A program made the position numbers and the translations under genes. Shown here piece after piece: positions 11,613 through 24,867 of a stretch of DNA of 64,000 nucleotides. The stretch is from contig NC_135556.1 in NCBI RefSeq assembly GCF_964340395.1, forward strand, positions 1,844,501 to 1,908,500. Direction: 5' to 3'. Each line of letters begins with the position of its first letter. Within the stretch, counting starts at the first letter, position 1. The notes under the pieces were generated by a model. That model worked only from the letters and a program-made list of their open reading frames with translations. It was not told the origin of the DNA and made no database searches. Source of the DNA: Glandiceps talaboti (Eukaryota > Hemichordata > Enteropneusta > Spengelidae).

Positions 11613-12475
11613 GTGACAAAACATGGCTGCCGTATTGTGCTATGGCAATCGCGATTCACATCCAAACATTCATTTAGGACAGTAATTCTAACACGGAACC
11701 GTACCAGAGTAGTAAATTTTTAAGTATGAATTTTAAGTTTTCATTCGTATTCATCGCCACAATAGCAAAAATGGTCATGACGTCGTATGCGTACTATTAC
11801 ACGTACGGGACATACAGGAAGGGTTGGAAAATCTGGGTTAGTTTACCTCGCCACGGAAACTAAGTACGTACCGTCTTTGATCTTGCTGTCCTTGTACTAC
11901 GGTATTACTGGGGTATCGTTTAGGGTGTGAACTGTTTTAAATTTTACCATCGTTGTTATCGAGGCTATACACATCGTTCATGATTGTGTTGGCTCTGCAG
12001 TTGTCTCAGGGAGGCATGGGCTGGAGAAACACACACACACAAAAAAACCGACGTGCAGGTATTTAAGTGATGCGTGCGCTGATCAAACAATTCTTTTTTT
12101 CTTTGGCCTAACTTAGTGCTGATTAGTTTTTGGTGGAAGAGGCTTGCATAATTAATGTTAATTTGCATAATTAATGATTTTATAAAAGGGGCTATACAGA
12201 TGAGGCTGGAAGGGGTGCAGAGCATGATAGGTAAAAAAGAAATGTGACAGCTCATTACCCTGTGAGCCTCCATTGTGTACACTTTGAAAGTGTGGTATGT
12301 TTATAATGGTGGCTGGCTCAGTGCTCACCAGCTGTATTTTGGGGTATTTTCAACTCGCCATAACTTTCATAATTCATCATTTTAGATACTATAAAAAATG
12401 AAAATCTGGATTGATATTTCTCCCTCTGTGCTACAAGAATCAAGTTTGGAATTATTGATAGGAATACTGATTTTT

Positions 12476-13805
<1,330 letters not shown>

Positions 13806-14075
13806 TGTCATGAACCATTACTTTGACATGCCTGGACCAATTTCTATGAAACTAGGTACAAGGAAAACACACTATGGCATACTTATGCATGTCAATTTAT
13901 TTTGTGATACAATCCAATATGGCCACTAGACAGCATTTTGTTAAGAATTTTTCACATCCAAAGCCATTATGCAGACATGCCTGAATAGATCTCATTCAGA
14001 GTTGGTATAAGGACAATGTTCTGTTAGTTACATATGTGTGTCAATTTATGTCGTGATATGGTCCAATATGGCCAC
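13806..14075 (+). repeat. Dispersed repeat family C, copy 1
   Basis: It contains ATGCCTGGACCAATTTCTAT, AACTAGGTACAAGG, ACTATGGCATACTTATGCAT and GATACAATCCAATATGGCC, then a second diverged module (CAGACATGCCTGAATAGATC). The same order is seen at 18119-18910. It abuts the end of R copy 2. Confidence 0.65.
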
Positions 14076-14837
14076 AGGTGGGTCTAGGCCTATTGCTCCC
14101 CCTGGCCTGTTGTCCCTCAGTCATTTTGCCCCCCTCACCAATAATATATCAGCATATTCCACACTTTCAAGTCGGATTGATCATGAATGTACATAAGAGT
14201 GACTTATAGTCCATGGATTGATCTTGCATGAATACAAACTGTCACATCGGTTCATTCAAAGGAATCTTTTAAGTTTTATGTTTCTTTGAGGTTATTGAAT
14301 CTAGTACTGTAATGCTATTGAACTTCAAAGATTGTCTGTGAAGGGTGAATATTAGAACAAATTAAGTGTAATTGTCGGTAAAACGGTGTCATCATTTTTA
14401 CCCCAACCATGGCAGTTAATGTCGCTACAAGAGCTTATTGTATTGCCAACATGTCTCCTTTCATACTGATAAAATGGTGTATTTTTATCAAACAAAACCA
14501 ATTAGATACCGGTAGACTGCTTCTTTGTTTTAAAGGAACTTATTAGAAAAGGTTTTGCATCGATATCACCTGACAGCCATTACGGTGAAGCATCTTCCAT
14601 TCATGGGCAAAGCAAGGATCAAATAGACCACCGTCGGCGGCAGACAGTTTATACTGAACACTTCACTTAGAGAAATTCATACCACCTTGTCACCATTTCA
14701 TTGTCACTAAAACTGAAACTTGTTTTTTTTTGAGCTTCGTTACAAGATAATCAAACACATTATGTGAATTGACCATTCACTACATACTCTGAGGTAAACA
14801 TGGTTCACAGATAATGCTACATGTAAGGCATCATTCA

Positions 14838-15382
14838 AGAATAAACAAATCTCTCGGTGCATACCGAGTTTGCAGTTCTCTTCAGCGACATAGAATTTGT
14901 ATCAAACGCTTTTGCAACTGTCTTTGTCAAGTTGAAAGTTAAAACTGTTGTTCATGTCATGGAACTTAGTTTGTGCACTGAGGTACCGTACCATCAGTTG
15001 CATAGTGTAGAGATTTATGTACTGTGGTACAGTCCGACTCAGATAACCACTCTAACAGAGATTCGTTTGGAGTACGTTCTAGCTTGGAGCACATATTTCC
15101 AGAGAGTGATTACCATAGTAAATCGAAAGCCCAGAAAGATACCATTAAACCACTGTACAGAGTATTGTTGCATATTATAAATGTTTTCTTGTGACATTTT
15201 GGAAGTATATAAGCTGTGTATGTGTACACAGTGTTGAAGAATGCCATGTGTACATGTACATGTAAACATTTGTATTTCTGAAATACATGTAATGTGCATG
15301 CAAACTAGGAAAAGACAGAGACACAGTTGCAAAAGCATTTGATACAAATTGTATGTCACTGAAGAGAACTGTGAACTCAGTA
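14838..15382 (+). mobile_element. Family G copy 2, inverted-repeat (MITE-like) element
   Basis: Family G sequence runs forward from about 14838. At 15304-15382 the first ~75 bases return as a reverse complement: AAAAGCATTTGATACAAATT pairs with AATTTGTATCAAACGCTTTT near 14893-14912, and GAGAACTGTGAACTCAG pairs with the CGAGTTTGCAGTTCTC segment. The result is a roughly 540-base unit bounded by ~75-base inverted repeats, typical of a non-autonomous DNA transposon. No target duplication could be fixed. Confidence 0.65.
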
Positions 15383-15884
15383 ATAGGCATAATTAATGAT
15401 TTTATAAATGGGCCACCAAATTCAATGAAACTTGCTACATCAGATGTACGGGAGCATTTTCAGTTCATCTCTGGTTTTATGATTGTGATCTCCCATCACT
15501 CTGGTTTTGCCAAGGTCTGTGAAAATTGGTGACAGGAGGGAGTGATACTTGCAATACGTGATGACAGGAGGGAGTAAATGTTGTAAATCTTGTAAAACTT
15601 GCATAGCTTATCATGTACCAAAACTTTAAGAGGAAATCTTGGTAAAAACCATATTTCTTGATATTCTTAGATGCATTAAAATAACATATCCTATCGTTTG
15701 AAAATACCCAACTCTAAAAGTAACATTATGGTACTTTCACTCTATTAACAATTTCCTATCTGATAGATAGGCGCTAATTGTATTTGGTCTTGCCATTGTG
15801 TATAGTGTCATGGTATTATAGAATGCAGCACATTCTGAGCTTGATATTGGTTTACTTAATATCAAATCATGATTTCTGTGACAG
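15383..15884. other. End of intron before exon 5, nothing recognised
   Basis: AT-rich sequence leading to exon 5. A segment ATAATTAATGATTTTATAAA at about 15391 also occurs near 12166-12186, so part may be a minor repeat. Confidence 0.4.
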
Positions 15885-16017
15885 GGAGGCATACTACATG
15901 GCTAAAATGAGGCAACAGAGAGCTGAGCTTGGTAAATTGATGGATGAAAGAGGTCGATTGATGACTGTACAACAACAGTTGCAGAAACTGAATGAGCAAT
16001 TCCAGCCATTGACTAGG
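15885..16017 (+). CDS. PCM1: PCM1 exon 5 of window (coiled coil)
   Basis: The acceptor is TTTCTGTGACAG and the donor is CTAGG/GTAAGTG. After completing an arginine codon it reads EAYYMAKMRQQRAELGKLMD and then LMTVQQQLQKLNEQFQ, strong coiled-coil sequence, ending in phase 0. The preceding intron, 7673-15884, is the longest in the window at about 8.2 kb. The phases agree across it, but a phase-neutral exon could be hidden there. Confidence 0.88.
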
Positions 16018-16148
16018 GTAAGTGTGACAGCCATCAATTGGAAAAGGGGTTCTCAGTGCAATGGTAAATACTAGATATGGGTTAACAATTAGAGCTGTGA
16101 ACAATGCCATCATGTGACCTCTGTCTGTGCCTGTGGGTGAATGTGTTT

Positions 16149-16171
16149 GGATGGATGGATGGATGGATGGA

Positions 16172-16241
<70 letters not shown>
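16149..16241. repeat. (GGAT)n and (GT)n microsatellites
   Basis: About six GGAT units at 16149-16172, followed by about 33 GT units to 16241, in the intron between exons 5 and 6. Confidence 0.95.
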
Positions 16242-16243
<2 letters not shown>

Positions 16244-16437
16244 ATAGTTTGTCTGTCTGTCTGACTCAGTCTGTATCATTTTTATTGCATAAAACATGAC
16301 TTTGTTTGTTTAGTAATTTCATAGCTATTTTTGGAAGCTCTGATAGTGTTAGCCCAAACTGATCAACAAGAATATATCCATCTTTAGTTTACATTACTGT
16401 CAATGATTGTAACTTGTGTGATATGGTTCATTTCCAG

Positions 16438-16591
16438 GATGGTAATCCAGGACCATCAAAGGTAAAAAAACCTGCAACTACTCGTCCAAAAACCAGAGGT
16501 TCTATTGACAGTCCTAGAGTGTCAATTGCTAACCCAGCTGTTACCAGAGGTGCAATAGAAAGTCCTAGGGTTTCCCTGCTTGAGGGCTCAG
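16438..16591 (+). CDS. PCM1: PCM1 exon 6 of window (basic, Ser/Pro linker with internal repeat)
   Basis: The acceptor is GTTCATTTCCAG and the donor is CTCAG/GTAAAT; the exon is 154 bases and ends in phase 1. The product is a low-complexity basic linker holding two copies of one motif, RGSIDSPRVS and RGAIESPRVS, 18 residues apart. Each contains an SPR site of the kind used by proline-directed or CDK-type kinases (inference). An internal AAG/GTAAAA could act as a weak upstream donor, but the frame continues past it. Confidence 0.82.
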
Positions 16592-17193
16592 GTAAATATT
16601 GTGTAATGGAAAGTTATGTTGTGTTAGGGTCACCCTATCTTTTTTATCTTTCAAATTTTCAGCATTGATATCAAACACATTTTTTTCCGCCAACCTTTAA
16701 TATTTTGTGGAACAGTGTCATATCTGGCAAGAATAAGCAAGTGTCTGGACTGTCTACATCATCTACAGTCATGGCGGTGATGATGACACTTGTTCATGAT
16801 TAGAACATTACTTACTTAATTATTCAAATAGGCAGAGAATTCCTTGGCAGAGAAAATGCAAATTGTGTTGATAAAGCTGTAAAAGGGCTTGTTACCAGGA
16901 ATCCAATAAAAAGAAGATAGGAGGAAAAGGAAAGGCAGAGAAACATGAAGAAGATGTTTGTTTTATTAAATTGACTATAAAAACCAACTCATAGTTGCTA
17001 TGAAAAAGTAATGAGAAACAAAAACAATAGAGTACCCTTATTGATTTCAGACTTCCTTTGTAACATAGACTGTACAGTGTACTACTAAAAGACAAGTATA
17101 TATCCTGTTAAAATGTCTATAATGTCTGGAAATTGTGTCTGTATACTTGAGGTGTCTTTAGTTACTAATTACTATCTGTCTATACTTGGTGCC
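16592..17193. other. Intron after exon 6, nothing recognised
   Basis: Unique-looking AT-rich intron with no array, no recognised repeat and no coding signal. Confidence 0.5.
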
Positions 17194-18118
17194 CTATCAA
17201 TTGAAGAGTGCTCTGATCTGTGGTGTTCTATAAATTGAACAGTGCTCTGGTCTGTGGTGTTCTATCAATTGAACAGTGCTTTGGTCTGTGGTGTTCTATA
17301 AATTGAACAGTGCTCTGGTCTGTGGTGTTCTATCAATTGAACAGTGCTCTGATCTGTGGTGTTCTATCAATTGAACAGTGCTCTGATCTGTGGTGTTCTA
17401 TCAATTGAACAGTGCTCTGATCTGTGGTGTTCTATCAATTGAACAGTGCTCTGATCTGTGGTGTTCTATCAATTGAACAGTGCTCTGGTCTGTGGTGTTC
17501 TATAAATTGAACAGTGCTCTGATCTGTGTTGTTCTATCAATTGAACAGTGCTCTGGTCTGTGGTGTTCTATCAATTGAACAGTGCTCTGGTCTGTGGTGT
17601 TCTATAAATTGAACAGTGCTCTGGTCTGTGGTGTTCTATCAATTGAACAGTGCTTTGGTCTGTGGTGTTCTATCAATTGAACAGTGCTCTGGTCTGTGGT
17701 GTTCTATAAATTGAACAGTGCTTTGGTCTGTGGTGTTCTATCAATTGAACAGTGCTCTGGTCTGTGGTGTTCTATCAATTGAACAGTGCTCTGGTCTGTG
17801 GTGTTCTATAAATTGAACAGTGCTTTGGTCTGTGGTGTTATATCAATTGAACAGTGCTCTGGTCTGTGGTGTTCTATAAATTGAACAGTGCTCTGGTCTG
17901 TGGTGTTCTATAAATTGAACAGTGCTCTGGTCTGTGGTGTTCTATAAATTGAACAGTGCTCTGGTCTGTGGTGTTCTATCAATTGAACAGTGCTCTGGTC
18001 TGTGGTGTTCTATAAATTGAACAGTGCTCTGGTCTGTGGTGTTCTATAAATTGAACAGTGCTCTGGTCTGTGGTGTTCTATAAATTGAACGGTGCTTTGG
18101 TCTGTGGTGTTCTATAAA
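17194..18118 (+). repeat. Minisatellite, 34-base unit x ~27 (TCTGTGGTGTTCTATCAATT)
   Basis: About 27 copies of a 34-base unit. Copies alternate between CTATC and CTATA before AATTGAACAG, and between CTCTGG, CTTTGG and CTCTGA. The variant order is irregular, with a block of CTCTGA copies near the left side. Confidence 0.97.
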
Positions 18119-18910
18119 ACGAAGTCCGGACGGGGACTTATGGATTGGGTTTCGTGTGTCCGTCCGTCCGCAGCCGTTTCTTGGAGATGCCTGGACCGAT
18201 TTTTTTCAAACTTGGTACAGGGCCAACATACTATGGCATACATATGCATGTCAATTTGTTTTATGATATGATCCAATATGTCCGCCTAGCAGCCATTTTG
18301 TTTGCGAATATTCCCTGTCCAAAGCCATAACTCAGACATGCGTGAACAGATCTCATTCAAAGTTGCTATTAGGACAGTGTTATATGACATACATGTGCAT
18401 ATTCATTGTTGTCATGATACAATCCAATATGGCTGCCTGGCAGCCATTTTGTTTGCGAATTTTCCATGTCCAAAGCTATAACTCAGACATGTTTGAACAG
18501 ATCTCGTTCAAAGTTGGTATTAGCACAGTGTTCTATGACATGTGCTTATCCATTTTCGTCATGATACAATCCGATATGGCTGCCTGGCAGCCATTTTGTT
18601 TGCAAATTTTCCATGTCCAAAGCCATAACTCAGACATGCTTGAACAGATCTCATTCAAAGTTGGTATTAGCACAGTGTTGTATGACATACATGTGCATAT
18701 TCATTGTTGTCGTGATACGATCCAATATGGCTGCCTGGCAGCCATTTTGTTTGCGAATTTTCCATGTTCAAAGCCATAACTCAGACATGCTTGAACAGAT
18801 CTCATTCAAAGTTGGTATTAGCACAGTGTTCTATGACATACATGTGCATATTCATTGTTGCAGTTTTCATGTCCAAAGCGATAACTCAGACATGCTTGAA
18901 CAGAGTAGTG
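18119..18910 (+). repeat. Dispersed repeat family C, copy 2, with ~150-base tandem modules
   Basis: It opens with AAGTCCGGACGGGGACTT (imperfect hairpin) and a CCGTCCGTCCG leader, then TGGACCGATTTTTTTCAAAC. Five modules follow, each containing CAGACATG(C/T)(G/T)TGAACAG, CAAAGTTG and CAATATGGCTGCCTGGCAGC. The CAGACATG motif recurs at 18333, 18483, 18631, 18782 and 18887, so the unit is about 150 bases with one shortened copy. The open frames are not genes. Confidence 0.8.
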
Positions 18911-19027
18911 ATATCAAAAACAACCATATGAGGCCAAACAACATTAACCAGGTTTGAAAATGACAACATAAACTGCCAGCTCCTTAAAACCCGATCATAG
19001 CGGGGTCTATGTCATTTTCAATGACTT

Positions 19028-19390
19028 GTTGATATGTGTTTTCACCTTGTTTCAAGTGTATTAGTTGATATGTGTTGTTTTCACCTTGTTTCAAGTGTAT
19101 TAGTTGATATGTGTTGTTTTCACCTAGTTTCAAGTAAATAGTCGATATGTGTTGTTTTCACCTTGTTTCAAGTGTATTAGTTGATATGTGTTGTTTTCAC
19201 CTTGTTTCAAGTGTATTAGTTGATATGTGTTGTTTTCACCTTGTTTCAAGTGTATTAGTTGATATGTGTTGTTTTCACCTTGTTTCAAGTGTATTAGTTG
19301 ATATGTGTTGTTTTCACCTTGTTTCAAGTGTATTAGTTGATATGTGTTGTTTTCACCTTGTTTCAAGTGTATTAGTTGATATGTGTTGTA
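19028..19390 (+). repeat. Minisatellite, 39-base unit x ~9 (TGATATGTGTTGTTTTCACC)
   Basis: About nine nearly identical copies of a 39-base unit, the first slightly shorter. It ends 68 bases before the upstream alternative acceptor of exon 7. Open frames on both strands are artefacts of the 39-base (3 x 13) period. Confidence 0.97.
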
Positions 19391-19499
19391 GATACAGATG
19401 TGTTGCAATATTGACAAACCAAATCCTGACTTTCATCTTGTCTGTTCACAATTTTAGAAGTTGAGACTTCTAATAGTAGTTGTCTATTTGATATTTTAG

Positions 19500-19621
19500 A
19501 AGTGGAGACTTCTAACAGAGAACTCTGGTCTGAAATGAGGAGGCATAAAATACTGAGAGAAGAACTGAGACAGAAAAGAAAAGAACTAGAAAGTTTATTA
19601 GAAGAAAGTAGAAGACAACGG
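19500..19621 (+). CDS. PCM1: PCM1 exon 7 of window (conserved coiled coil)
   Basis: The exon is 122 bases from TTGATATTTTAG to CAACGG/GTAAGT, ending in phase 0. It reads EVETSNRELWSEMRRHKILR followed by EELRQKRKELESLLEE. The segment LWSEMRRH-ILREELRQ-RK is, as I recall it, closely shared with vertebrate PCM1. A second possible acceptor 42 bases upstream (AG at 19456-19457) is also in frame and would add 14 residues. The exon is squeezed between a 39-base array upstream and the 4.4-kb 24-base array downstream. Confidence 0.92.
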
Positions 19622-19661
19622 GTAAGTTTATTTCTTGATTTGTAACATTTGTCAAATTAGC

Positions 19662-22600
19662 ATGTGTTGATGTACAAAGATCAGTATGTGTTGATGTACA
19701 AAGATCAGTATGTGTTGATGTACAAAGATCAGTATGTGTTGGTGTACAAAGATCAGTATGTGTTGGTGTACAAAGATCAGTATGTGTTGATGTACAAAGA
19801 TCAGTATGTGTTGGTGTACAAAGATCAGTATGTGTTGATGTATAAAGATCAGTATGTGTTGGTGTACAAAGATCAGTATGTGTTAGTGTACAAAGATCAG
19901 TATGTGTTGATGTATAAAGATCAGTATGTGTTGGTGTACAAAGATCAGTATGTGTTGATGTACAAAGATCAGTATGTGTTAGTGTACAAAGATCAGTATG
20001 TGTTGATGTACAAAGATCAGTATGTGTTGATGTACAAAGATCAGTATGTGTTAGTGTACAAAGATCAGTATGTGTTGATGTATAAAGATCAGTATGTGTT
20101 GGTGTACAAAGATCAGTATGTGTTGGTGTACAAAGATCAGTATGTGTTGATGTACAAAGATCAGTATGTGTTGATGTACAAAGATCAGTATGTGTTAGTG
20201 TACAAAGATCAGTATGTGTTGATGTACAAAGATCAGTATGTGTTGATGTATAAAGATCAGTATGTGTTGATGTACAAAGATCAGTATGTGTTGATGTATA
20301 AAGATCAGTATGTGTTGATGTACAAAGATCAGTATGTGTTGGTGTACAAAGATCAGTATGTGTTGATGTATAAAGATCAGTATATGTGATGTACAAAGAT
20401 CAGTATGTGTTGATGTACAAAGATCAGTATGTGTTGATGTATAAAGATCAGTATGTGTTAGTGTACAAAGATCAGTATGTGTTGATGTATAAAGATCAGT
20501 ATGTGTTGATGTACAAAGATCAGTATGTGTTGGTGTACAAAGATCAGTATGTGTTGGTGTACAAAGATCAGTATGTGTTGGTGTACAAAGATCAGTATGT
20601 GTTGATGTACAAAGATCAGTATGTGTTAGTGTACAAAGATCAGTATGTGTTGATGTACAAAGATCAGTATGTGTTGATGTACAAAGATCAGTATGTGTTG
20701 GTGTATAAAGATCAGTATGTGTTGATGTACAAAGATCAGTATGTGTTAGTGTACAAAGATCAGTATGTGTTGATGTACAAAGATCAGTATGTGTTAGTGT
20801 ACAAAGATCAGTATGTGTTGATGTATAAAGATCAGTATGTGTTGGTGTACAAAGATCAGTATGTGTTGGTGTACAAAGATCAGTATGTGTTGATGTACAA
20901 AGATCAGTATGTGTTGATGTACAAAGATCAGTATGTGTTAGTGTACAAAGATCAGTATGTGTTGATGTACAAAGATCAGTATGTGATGTACAAAGATCAG
21001 TATGTGTTGATGTACAAAGATCAGTATGTGTTGATGTACAAAGATCAGTATGTGTTGATGTACAAAGATCAGTATGTGATGTACAAAGATCAGTATGTGT
21101 TGATGTATAAAGATCAGTATGTGTTGATGTACAAAGATCAGTATGTGTTAGTGTACAAAGATCAGTATATGTGATGTACAAAGATCAGTATGTGTTAGTG
21201 TACAAAGATCAGTATGTGTTGGTGTACAAAGATCAGTATGTGTTGGTGTACAAAGATCAGTATGTGTTGGTGTACAAAGATCAGTATCTGTGATGTACAA
21301 AGATCAGTATGTGTTAGTGTACAAAGATCAGTATGTGTTGATGTACAAAGATCAGTATGTGTTAGTGTACAAAGATCAGTATGTGTTGATGTACAAAGAT
21401 CAGTATGTGTTGGTGTATAAAGATCAGTATGTGTTGATGTACAAAGATCAGTATGTGTTAGTGTACAAAGATCAGTATGTGTTGATGTATAAAGATCAGT
21501 ATGTGTTGGTGTACAAAGATCAGTATGTGTTGGTGTACAAAGATCAGTATGTGTTGATGTACAAAGATCAGTATGTGTTGATGTACAAAGATCAGTATGT
21601 GTTAGTGTACAAAGATCAGTATGTGTTGATGTACAAAGATCAGTATGTGATGTACAAAGATCAGTATGTGTTGATGTATAAAGATCAGTATATGTGATGT
21701 ACAAAGATCAGTATGTGTTGATGTACAAAGATCAGTATGTGTTGATGTACAAAGATCAGTATGTGTTGATGTATAAAGATCAGTATGTGTTGATGTACAA
21801 AGATCAGTATGTGTTAGTGTACAAAGATCAGTATGTGTTGGTGTACAAAGATCAGTATGTGTTGATGTACAAAGATCAGTATGTGTTGATGTACAAAGAT
21901 CAGTATGTGTTGATGTACAAAGATCAGTATGTGTTGATGTACAAAGATCAGTATGTGTTGGTGTATAAAGATCAGTATGTGTTGATGTACAAAGATCAGT
22001 ATGTGTTAGTGTACAAAGATCAGTATGTGTTGATGTATAAAGATCAGTATGTGTTGATGTACAAAGATCAGTATGTGTTAGTGTACAAAGATCAGTATGT
22101 GTTGATGTATAAAGATCAGTATGTGTTGGTGTACAAAGATCAGTATGTGTTGGTGTACAAAGATCAGTATGTGTTGATGTACAAAGATCAGTATGTGTTG
22201 GTGTACAAAGATCAGTATGTGTTGATGTACAAAGATCAGTATGTGTTGGTGTACAAAGATCAGTATGTGTTGATGTATAAAGATCAGTATGTGTTGATGT
22301 ACAAAGATCAGTATGTGTTGATGTACAAAGATCAGTATGTGATGTACAAAGATCAGTATGTGTTGATGTATAAAGATCAGTATATGTGATGTACAAAGAT
22401 CAGTATGTGTTGATGTACAAAGATCAGTATGTGTTGATGTATAAAGATCAGTATGTGTTGATGTACAAAGATCAGTATGTGTTGGTGTACAAAGATCAGT
22501 ATGTGTTGGTGTACAAAGATCAGTATGTGTTGATGTACAAAGATCAGTATGTGTTGATGTATAAAGATCAGTATATGTGATGTACAAAGATCAGTATGTG

Positions 22601-24067
22601 TTGATGTACAAAGATCAGTATATTTGTTGATGTACAAAGATCAGTATGTGTTGATGTACAAAGATCAGTATGTGTTGATGTACAAAGATCAGTATGTGTT
22701 AGTGTACAAAGATCAGTATGTGTTGATGTACAAAGATCAGTATGTGTTGATGTACAAAGATCAGTATGTGTTGATGTACAAAGATCAGTATGTGTTGGTG
22801 TACAAAGATCAGTATGTGTTGATGTACAAAGATCAGTATGTGTTGATGTACAAAGATCAGTATGTGTTGATGTACAAAGATCAGTATGTGTTGATGTACA
22901 AAGATCAGTATGTGTTGATGTATAAAGATCAGTATGTGTTGATGTACAAAGATCAGTATGTGTTGGTGTACAAAGATAAGTATGTGTTGATGTATAAAGA
23001 TCAGTATATGTGATGTACAAAGATCAGTATGTGTTGATGTACAAAGATCAGTATGTGTTGATGTACAAAGATCAGTATGTGTTGATGTACAAAGATCAGT
23101 ATGTGTTGATGTACAAAGATCAGTATGTGTTGATGTACAAAGATCAGTATGTGTTGATGTACAAAGATCAGTATGTGTTGGTGTACAAAGATCAGTATGT
23201 GTTAGTGTACAAAGATCAGTATGTGTTGATGTATAAAGATCAGTATGTGTTGATGTACAAAGATCAGTATGTGTTGATGTACAAAGATCAGTATGTGATA
23301 TACAAAGATCAGTATGTGTTGATGTATAAAGATCAGTATGTGTTGATGTACAAAGATCAGTATGTGTTGATATACAAAGATCAGTATGTGTTGATGTATA
23401 AAGATCAGTATGTGTTGATGTACAAAGATCAGTATGTGTTAGTGTACAAAGATCAGTATGTGATATACAAAGATCAGTATGTGTTGATGTATAAAGATCA
23501 GTATGTGTTGATGTACAAAGATCAGTATATTTGTTGATGTACAAAGATCAGTATGTGTTGATGTATAAAGATCAGTATGTGTTGATGTACAAAGATCAGT
23601 ATGTGTTAGTGTACAAAGATCAGTATGTGATATACAAAGATCAGTATGTGTTGATGTATAAAGATCAGTATGTGTTGGTGTACAAAGATCAGTATATTTG
23701 TTGATGTACAAAGATCAGTATGTGTTGATGTACAAAGATCAGTATGTGTTGATGTACAAAGATCAGTATATTTGTTGATGTACAAAGATCAGTATGTGTT
23801 AGTGTGCAAAGATCAGTATGTGTTGATGTACAAAGATCAGTATGTGTTGATGTACAAAGATCAGTATGTGTTGATGTATAAAGATAAGTATGTGTTGATG
23901 TATAAAGATCAGTATGTGTTGGTGTACAAAGATCAGTATGTGTTGATGTATAAAGATCAGTATGTGTTGATGTACAAAGATCAGTATGTGTTGATGTACA
24001 AAGATCAGTATGTGTTGATGTACAAAGATCAGTATGTGTTGATGTACAAAGATCAGTATGTGTTGAC
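19662..24067 (+). repeat. Large minisatellite, 24-base unit x ~183 (TGATGTACAAAGATCAGTAT)
   Basis: This 4.4-kb array, the largest in the window, starts 41 bases after the donor of exon 7. The 24-base unit (eight codons) varies mostly at GTTGATG / GTTGGTG / GTTAGTG and TACAAAG / TATAAAG. Shortened units (TATATGTGATGTAC, TATGTGATGTAC, TATGTGATATAC, TATATTTGTTGATG) punctuate it and split it into blocks. Long open frames on both strands (QYVLMYKD and STHTDLCT repeats) follow from the three-divisible unit and are not proteins. Confidence 0.98.
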
Positions 24068-24120
24068 ATAAAAAACTATCTTCAGAGTTTATGGTTGTAC
24101 AACTATATCAAGCAGACATT

Positions 24121-24150
24121 CTCAGTCAGTCAGTCAGTCAGTCAGTCAGT
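24121..24150. repeat. (CAGT)n microsatellite
   Basis: Seven to eight CAGT units, 54 bases after the large array. Confidence 0.9.
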
Positions 24151-24316
24151 TAGTTTTAACTAGTATACCACATTCATTCATAGTATGCTACACCATCTCA
24201 AGTCACATCAAACAATTTATGATCATTCCTTCAAATTGAAACTGGACACTAGCATTCACATCATTGTATTACAGAATGATGTGAACTTTAGTTAATGTTA
24301 ATGTTGTCATTTTCAG

Positions 24317-24381
24317 GGTTCTGGTGATAATTCAGATAGAGGCACTTACTCCATACAAAGTGATAACCATGATGCTTTGGG
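24317..24381 (+). CDS. PCM1: PCM1 exon 8 of window (short)
   Basis: The exon is 65 bases from TCATTTTCAG to TTTGGG/GTAAGT. It reads GSGDNSDRGTYSIQSDNHDA, then LG, and ends in phase 2. The splice sites are good and the phase agrees on both sides. It is too short to be recognised without its neighbours. Confidence 0.78.
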
Positions 24382-24604
24382 GTAAGTAGTTAAGGTTTTC
24401 TTGCCTTGGGTATTGTTGAATTTTGATTCTATACTATAAATATAATTAACATAGATGGTAAGAACAATACAATCTTGTCAACATTCCCTCAATAAGTCCA
24501 CAGCTATAAAACATTACAATGGGGTGTTATATACATGAATTTAACTTTGCCTTCCACAGCATTCTAAATAAATAACTCTCTGTAATTGTGTATCCCTGAA
24601 GCAG

Positions 24605-24867
24605 GATGAGTGTAGATGTGACAACACAGGCCACATGGGGAGGCTCCACCACCCATATGAGTGATATTGATGATGATGAAGTAGATGATGGGTATCCTAG
24701 TGACGGAATTGTACAGGTAGAAGAGGAGGAAGAGCAGGAGGACACGTCAGATCATGATACATACACCATTGAAGCTGATTACAGACATCGATTGAGAAGG
24801 CCACAAACACCACCACAGATTGCTATGTCAAGGACTAAAAAAAGGAAAATAGGGGATGAGATGACAG
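24605..24867 (+). CDS. PCM1: PCM1 exon 9 of window (Trp motif, acidic then basic)
   Basis: The acceptor is CTGAAGCAG and the donor GACAG/GTAAAG; the exon is 263 bases and ends in phase 1. It reads through TTQATWGGSTTHMSDIDDDE, then GYPSDGIVQVEEEEEQEDTS, and ends in a basic stretch around MSRTKKRKIGDEM. The ATWGGST box followed by an acidic run resembles the conserved linker of PCM1 proteins as I recall it. KKRK could be a nuclear-localisation-like basic patch but is not evidence of nuclear location. Confidence 0.88.

Noticed and set aside
17194-18118. Regular repeats considered as a CRISPR array
   Set aside because: The units are directly adjacent without unique spacers and the DNA is clearly eukaryotic.
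18342-18957. Frames with repeating DMLEQISFKVGIS-type blocks
   Set aside because: They follow the ~150-base tandem modules of family C; no start or splice context.
19512-24071. Many long frames (QYVLMYKD and STHTDLCT repeats)
   Set aside because: They come from the 24-base array, whose unit is eight codons without a stop. No splice or composition support.
24527-24745. Serine-rich minus-strand frame
   Set aside because: It is the reverse shadow of the acidic exon 9. The same applies to 58737-59102 opposite exon 21.
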